Shown here: positions 58,347 to 64,000 of the stretch, one piece after another
Position numbering within the stretch: position 1 is the first letter of the stretch
Layout of the letters: each line of letters opens with the position of its first letter
DNA from: Macrothele yani
Taxonomy: Eukaryota > Arthropoda > Arachnida > Araneae > Macrothelidae
Reading direction: 5' to 3'
Length of the DNA: 64,000 nucleotides
Assembly (NCBI GenBank): GCA_039090855.1
Contig: CM077025.1
Coordinates: forward strand, 102,838,489-102,902,488
Notes under the pieces: model-generated
Told to the model about the DNA's origin: nothing
Databases searched by the model: none
The model's input: only the letters and a program-made list of their open reading frames with translations
Translations under genes and position numbers: made by a program

Positions 58347-59576
58347 CACTATATTGACAAAAGTCACCGGACACCCCTTCAAAAGCAAATGAACAGATCC
58401 GCTGCATTGTTAAGATGCGGGATACAGCTGCAGTTTAAAAACAAGCTTGCAGCTGACCGCGATCATATTGCACTGTGAGGTTGAGTGAAACTGTCACGGC
58501 AGAAGAGAACTTACTTTGAGAAAGGAAAAACTGTTGGGTGTTATATTAGTGGGTTGTCCATAAAAGAAACCGAGAGGCGTTTATTCATACCCAAGTCAAC
58601 TGTTTTGGATGTACTGAATAAGTGGAAGACACGTGGCATGCCTGAAGCAGCAAAACGTACCGGCAGACCAAGAAAATCAGTGATAGAGGACGTTGAAGCC
58701 TCAGGAAAGTTGTTACAGCTAATTGATGAAGTACTGCACAAGACCTCAGTGTACAGGTGAGTAAAAATGCTGGAACCTCGGTATGTACACATACCATTCA
58801 CAGAGAACTTCATTCCATGGGTTACCGTGGACGTGCTGCTGCTCATAAGCCTTTCATCTCTGAATGTTATTCGTTGTTTAGCATGGGGTAAAGAACATTT
58901 ATCGTGGACCATATATCAATGGAAATGGGTCCTATAGACTGATGAATCCAGATACACGATCCATCAGTCTGATGGCCGTGTGTGGGTATGGCGGCACCTG
59001 GAAGAATGCTATTTACTACAGTGTACTGTCCCTACGGTCAAGTTTGACGCTGGCAATGTACTCATGTGGGAGTATTTTTCATGGTATGGTCCCGGCCCAT
59101 TGGTTATCGTGGACAAACCCGTTAACCAGCATGTCTACGTCAATATTCTGGATAATTATGCCGTACCAACTCTGTGGCAATACTATGGAACCGAGCCTTG
59201 TTGGTACCAGTAGGATAATGCACTGAGCCACAAAGCAAGGACTGTTATGCCGTGGTTTGACAATAATTTCATATCATGTGTGGACTGGCCAGCACAGAAC
59301 CCTGATATTAATCCCATAGAGCACCTATGGGATGAATTAGAGCACCGCATACGAAGTTTGGAACCAAGGCCTACTATGCTAAGCAACAGTTAGCGGCAGC
59401 ATTATGTACTGAATGGAAGCACATACCTATCACTGTGTTCCAAAACCTTGTCGAAAGCATGTCTACAAGGGTCAGTCCATGCATTAAAGCCAAAGGTGGG
59501 CCAACACCATACTAATGTATGCCAATAGATGCTGTGTTTCTCTTCTAGGTGTCCAGTGACTTTTGTCAATGTAGTG
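58347..59576 (+). mobile_element. Tc1-A element, copy 2
   Basis: Termini CACTATATTGACAAAAGTCA and, opposite, CACTACATTGACAAAAGTCA; TA at 58345-58346, decayed to CA on the right. The transposase reads FEKGKTVGCYISGLSIKETE, VLNKWKTRGMPEAAKRTGRP, then a shift near 58760, TDESRY after a stop (first Asp), YQ*DNALSH (second Asp kept but a stop before it) and DINPIEHLWDELEH (Glu). It complements copy 1: here the helix-turn-helix linker is complete. Confidence 0.9.
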
Positions 59577-59582
59577 CATATA

Positions 59583-59671
59583 CAGGGGTCAAAAATGCAG
59601 TTGCCTGGTTGCCCAGGGCGACCAAAATAATTGCTCGGGCCACCACGGAAAACATCACAGAAAAACATGTA
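59583..59671 (+). mobile_element. Possible hAT terminus
   Basis: CAGGGGTCAAAAATGCAGTT and the G/C-rich CCTGGTTGCCCAGGGCGACC after it look like a hAT end. It could be the 3' end of the hAT gene at 61577-63369, with pogo copy 2 inserted between them. No matching right end was seen, so this is a guess. Confidence 0.3.
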
Positions 59672-61196
59672 CTGTAATTTTCATCGTATGATCTGCGGAT
59701 TAGCTGCTAAAAAAGTTAGTAATTTAGGTTCTGCAGATTGTATGCAGATGCAGATAATATGCTGTTTAAAAAAAAGAAAAGTTTTTGTGGCCCTTTGATT
59801 TAAAAAAAATCTGCAGCGTAGTTGTGTAGAAGAGGAGGTATAATTAGAAAAGGAACTCCCTTGGAAAAAAATTTCTCAGTTCAGGAGTTGGTATGGAGTG
59901 GAGAGGAGGAAGAAAGGATGTCATAATGAAAGATCAGGGAAGTTGTAGGGAGGGATAGGGAGAGTCACTTTGTCTTTGTATCATTGAGAAAGACAAAACG
60001 CTGAATGCTTGTGCTCTCTTTTTGTCAACCAACCAATAAAAAAGTATGCATGCACAGCATCTGCTGCATGAACATACACATGAATGCCTCTTTTCAAGGG
60101 CACCGTGCCTTCTGTTTAGCTCATCCTTCACTATTTTCACCAACGTCTTTGCTGCTGATATTTTCCTTTGTTGATATTTATGATGTCTTCGAAAAGAAAA
60201 CGTTTTAGTTGCTCTGCCGAATTTAAACTTTAAGTAAAGGTCACAGCTGAGGATATGATCGTGTCACTGAGCAATGGTTTTCAGAAGGTCAGAAAAGCAG
60301 CGCGCAGTGACACATAAAAATCAGTGGTCAGAAAACCAGCATGCAGTGACACATAAAAATCAACGTCAGAAAACCAGCACGCAGTGACACATAAAAATCA
60401 ACGTCAGAAAACCAGCGCGCAGTGACACATAAAAATCAAGGTCAGAAAACCAGCACACAGTGACACATAAAAATCGAGGTCAGAAAACCAGCGCGCAGTG
60501 ACACATAAAAATCAAGGTCGGAAAGCCAGCGCGTAGTGACACATAAAAATCAAGGCCAGAAAACCAGCGTGCAGTGACACATAAAAATCAAGGTCAGAAA
60601 ACCAGTGCGTAGTGACACATAAAAATCAAGGTCAGAAAACCAGTGCGTAGTGACACATAAAAATCAAGGTCAGAAAGCTAGTGCGTAGTGACACATAAAA
60701 ATCAAGGTCAGAAAACCAGCGCGCAGTGACACATAAAAATCAAGGTCAGAAAACCAGTGTGCAGTGACACATAAAAATCAGTGGTGTAAAACGTAAATAA
60801 ACCTGTCGGTAAACTCTGCGGGAGAATTGGCGAAGTCTGGCCCACTTTTTACTGACCCATGTGTAAGCCGAATCCCCAACTTTTACGCAAGTATATATCA
60901 TGTGAATTCATTAGGCTGTAGTTGTGTCCAGAGATAAAAATATATTAAAAAAAGTAATCATTAAAAATGAATCGTTGTTTAATGATATTGTTTTTTCCTT
61001 ACTTCTTCGGACTCCTGGGTAGTTATGTGACCAACATTTCTGTCAGAAATTCTGCTTACAGATCAACATTTGTGATGTGTGGATTACACAGTGATTTTTT
61101 TTTTTTTTACTGAATGTCATGATCTGCAGATTAAACGAAGGTAAAAAAAAAATGCGCGAATTCAAGAGTCTGTGGATAACATGACGAAAATAATGG
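59672..61196 (+). mobile_element. pogo element, deleted copy with satellite
   Basis: The left end CTGTAATTTTCATCGTATGA and the right end, opposite strand, CCATTATTTTCGTCATGTTA are flanked by TA (59670-59671 and 61197-61198). The first 300 bp match the inverse of 31630-31926 of the pogo element at 27891-31926. At 60182-60233 the transposase start is legible as MSSKRKRFSCSAEFKL before a stop. Most of the gene is missing, and a 38-bp tandem array occupies 60282-60785. Confidence 0.88.
60282..60785. repeat. 38-bp tandem array, 13 units, inside pogo copy 2
   Basis: The motif GTGACACATAAAAATCA occurs 13 times at about 38-bp spacing, with AAGGTCAGAAAACCAGCGCG between. Variation is at a few sites (CGCG/CACG/TGCG). 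There are no variable spacers, so it is a minisatellite and not a CRISPR array. It starts within about 50 bases of the surviving transposase N terminus. Confidence 0.93.
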
Positions 61197-61334
61197 TAAT
61201 TCAAGAATATGCAAGCCCCAGAATAAAAAAAATTAGTACTGTTCCTTTTTTTTTCCAGGAAAACATAAGCTAAAGGCTGAGGGTAAAACATTTTTTGGAA
61301 AGAAGTATACATGACTTTGACATCATGTAACCAC

Positions 61335-61361
61335 TCCCCCCCACCCCCCACCCCCCACCCC
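61335..61361 (-). other. G-quadruplex-capable run
   Basis: The plus strand is CCCCCCC-A-CCCCCC-A-CCCCCC-A-CCCC, so the minus strand has four G runs of 4-7 with single-base loops, the most favourable spacing for a quadruplex. It lies between pogo copy 2 and the hAT-D gene. Confidence 0.7.
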
Positions 61362-61576
61362 GGTCCAATGTCTGACCACTAGATTTCAGAATATTTTTGT
61401 CACCATTTTATAGTTCAAATAGGGGGAAATAAATACATTCAGTGATGGACAAAATTACCAAGAACATGCATTATCTCATATTACACAGCTCACGGTAACT
61501 TCCACATTGACATGAGGTTGAGTTCCCTAACATCTTCCCGATTCCTCTGCTTGCTTTTGGTGTCCGTCGCAAGATG

Positions 61577-63369
61577 TCATCCTTTGAAAAACCATGAATT
61601 TACATACACTGAAGGCTTAAACAAACTCAAAGAAGGGTGTACCAATTTTATAAACATTAAGTTGGCTACAGTGTTTAAATACAATGAAGCTCGTGTTGGA
61701 GTCAGTATTAAATTCATCTGAGAGAAGCCACGATCACACTCACTTGTTGAAATTGGGATGTTCTTGATTGCGTTTAAAAGAGGCATAAGAGATGATGGAA
61801 TCTTCTTTTCTGAAAGATACTCTCGAAAACCCCATAGAATTTGTCTATCGGGAAGTCCAAATCTGTCGCACAAGTTCATTATTTCTGTTTCACCAAAGGT
61901 TATAGGAGGATTATCTGGCCAAGTTTTACAATCCAGCACCTTAGCCCATTGTGGAATTTCAGCATTTTCTCTTGCTAAAAGTCGGATCTCCATACGGGTT
62001 TTCAGAGTGTCATAGAATTTTACTGGATCGATACGTTTTTCCTGTCTATGCCTTGTGGCTCTTGCTCCAATTTCCAGTGAAACTCCTCAAAATTTTGCCA
62101 TACAGCAGAAACACTTCTGAAACTGGAAGAAACCCATCTAGCATCTCAAATCCTCCCAATTCTTAAAATTTCACTGTCAAGCTGTTACGCGTGGCATTTT
62201 AATTCCCTTGCATTTTTAGGGGACTGGTGATACAGTGTGTACAGTTTATCAATAAACGATTTGAAGTGGTTTACTTGTGATGGAAAGTCTTTGTTTATTA
62301 CATTTGGCACAGAAAGTTCTAATCTGTGATTAGCACAATACCAATATAAAATTTTGGGAACTGACTTTTAAGTAGTGTCACTACACCATTCTTTCATCCA
62401 AGCATTACTGCAGCCCCATCAGTTGCAATTGCCAAGAGATTTTCTTTCAGAAAATCATCATGAAACCCAAGTTCCCTTAAACGGGTCATCAGCGCCTTGA
62501 ATATTCCTTCAGCAGTGACATCTTTGAGTTCAGTGATATCAAGGAACAGGTTGGTAGGCTCATTGATGTCTGGAAATGTGGTTCTAACGTAAATAATGAG
62601 CGAAGACAACTCACTTATTGTGGTGCTTTCGTCTATAAGGAGGGCAATTTTATTATTCGACTCTATTATGTTCTTAATGACACTGCTTTCCATTTCCACT
62701 GCAATATGGTTCACAATATTAATGCATGCATTAGTTGAGTGTAAAATACGGCCCATATTGATTCCACTCAGCTTTTGCACATCAATTTCTGACTCAAAAT
62801 CATGAAATGCTTGATTCTTTTTAACTACTTTGTATGCTGTCTAAATACTGGTGGTTACTGCCTGTTCATTCTCGAAAGCTTTGGTGCATACACTTTCCAA
62901 AGATTTAGTTTTTGCTCTTTCCAGTATTGAAAGAGCTGCCTGATGAGCTGAACTTTCTTTATGTTTGAAAAATTTCTTTCGGAGAGAAAGCATCTGATCA
63001 GATTTATCCTCACCTGTTGCACTAATTAATTCTAAAGCCAATTGTTGAGAAATATTCATGCCTTGCATTTTATGCTCTGGTCTCAAAGCACCAACTTCTA
63101 TGCAAGCTCTGCAGCCAAGTTTTATTTTTATTTTTAAGCACTAACCAGTCGCATTTATTGCAGAATTAATTTTACTTATTAAAATCCCAACATTCAGGAT
63201 GATCCTCAGAAGACGGGGTTGCGTGCTCACTCTCCATGTTGTCAACAGACGACGATGTATCACACAACACCGTTGCCCCATCTTTTGTTTTTACAGAGTC
63301 ATCATTCACTTTATTACACTTCTTTGCTGGCTGTGATGATGTAAAATAGTTACTAATTTTTTTACTCAT
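61577..63369 (-). pseudogene. hAT-D transposase, KIAA1586-like family
   Basis: The N terminus MSKKISNYFTSSQPAKKCNK ends at a stop after ECWDFNK. The next blocks are QLALELISATGEDKSDQMLS and the open 62394-62780 frame with NKIALLIDESTTISELSSLI (first catalytic Asp), then FLDITELKDVTAEGIFKALM and LAIATDGAAVMLG (second Asp). The C-terminal block at 61577-61993 has ISTSECDRGFSQMNLILTPT and ANLMFIKLVHPSL, the hAT dimerisation domain with its Glu. The family resembles the domesticated vertebrate gene KIAA1586. About 400 bp in the middle are poorly readable; stops and shifts are numerous. Confidence 0.85.
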
Positions 63370-63774
63370 AATGAAATACTGCCACTCAATGAGACCAAAC
63401 TTTCAACAGTAAAACACCATACATCCACACTGCTTCACACATTAAACACTCACTTCCATCCGAGACTCAGGAAACACCGTGAAAGGAAATGAGGCTGCTA
63501 TCGGGGGTAGCAATGGAACTGACGAATCACCTTGCTAGAGTCCAAGAGAGTTAAAATATAACGAAACATCTTTGTTATGTTATTATAATAAACATAAAAC
63601 TTACGGAATCACATAAATATCCATAATACGTTTGGAGTTCGTTTAGCGGAAATTCGAACATTTTTAAATTTTTAGTTTCTCCCGTTAGATTCACAAAATG
63701 TTTAGGGGTATGCTCACCTGCCCCCCAGAAAAAAAAACACTGTGTACATATATATTGTGCCCCCATCATTCTAA
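63370..63774. other. 5' flank of hAT-D, nothing recognised
   Basis: No hAT terminus could be identified here. A minus-strand frame at 63575-63769 has no domain. Confidence 0.4.
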
Positions 63775-63776
63775 TA

Positions 63777-64000
63777 CACTGCTCGACAAATGAAAATTAA
63801 AAAATTAAAGCCATACCCCAATGTTATCTCTATGCAGGAGCACAACCAAATTGTGATTAGTGATTATTTGCGCAGCTTTTCCCAACTGCTTCAAAGTTCG
63901 GACCTTCCATACCACATCAAATGAATGGAATGTAGCTGGCAGTCATGACTTGTAGCCACAGTAATGATCAAACAGCCTCCAAGGAATCTTCAACAATGTA
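63777..64000 (+). mobile_element. Possible left end of a Tc1-like element
   Basis: CACTGCTCGACAAATGAAAA follows TA (63775-63776); this form of terminus is common in Tc1-like elements. The window ends before any transposase could confirm it. Confidence 0.4.

Noticed and set aside
60282..60785. CRISPR-like array of regular repeats
   Set aside because: Units are contiguous with no variable spacers and lie inside a eukaryotic pogo element.
59583..63774. Single 4-kb hAT-D element with pogo copy 2 inside
   Set aside because: The left terminus is suggestive but no matching right terminus or 8-bp duplication was found near 63400-63770.

Overview
The window is animal nuclear DNA. Four exons on the minus strand read as the C-terminal half of N-acetylgalactosamine kinase (GALK2, GHMP kinase superfamily). 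Most of the rest is decayed transposable elements. The element mix (Penelope-like, RTE, Tc1, mariner, pogo/Tigger, several hAT families, a Ginger1-like element, tRNA-derived SINEs), the AT-richness and the long introns suggest an invertebrate, perhaps an arthropod. No base here fixes the species.

Host gene. galk2 is read from high to low coordinates: exons 56344-56501, 47820-48047, 42540-42766 and about 11978-12119, separated by introns of about 8.3, 5.1 and 30.4 kb. Splice phases agree across all three junctions. The motif 'LTGAGWGGC' is split exactly across the 42540/12119 junction. Upstream exons (including the central GHMP motif) and probably the last coding residues are not seen in the window.

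Layout. 1-1.7 kb: Penelope-like (PLE) fragment folded back on itself, non-LTR and SINE scraps. 1.7-7 kb: unique AT-rich DNA. 7.0-11.2 kb: 4.2-kb hAT element with terminal repeats, a frameshifted transposase with a coiled-coil tail, and a nested 547-bp MITE. 12-23 kb: terminal galk2 exon, a SINE, a minisatellite and a Tigger derivative. 23.3-24.8 kb: hAT element with a second hAT-like MITE inside. 25.4-32.1 kb: a Tigger-like transposase gene split by a mariner and by a pogo element that itself carries a third element. 32.4-37 kb: PLE relic, Tigger MITE, 0.87-kb foldback element, SINE-B copies. 37-42.3 kb: two abutting Tc1 elements and an RTE retrotransposon that duplicated the end of the second Tc1. 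42.5-48 kb: two galk2 exons, a hAT MITE, a Tc1/Tc1 chimera, simple repeats. 48-56.5 kb: Tigger-type element with non-LTR reverse transcriptase inside, mariner MITE, PLE, RTE, mariner, galk2 exon. 57-64 kb: Ginger1-like element, second copy of the first Tc1, second pogo copy with a 38-bp satellite, KIAA1586-type hAT gene.

Target-site duplications read directly from the sequence fix many element ends and the order of insertion. Nearly all transposase and reverse transcriptase frames are broken, so this is mostly a fossil record. I saw no CRISPR, operon or prokaryotic features and no intact tRNA or rRNA gene.
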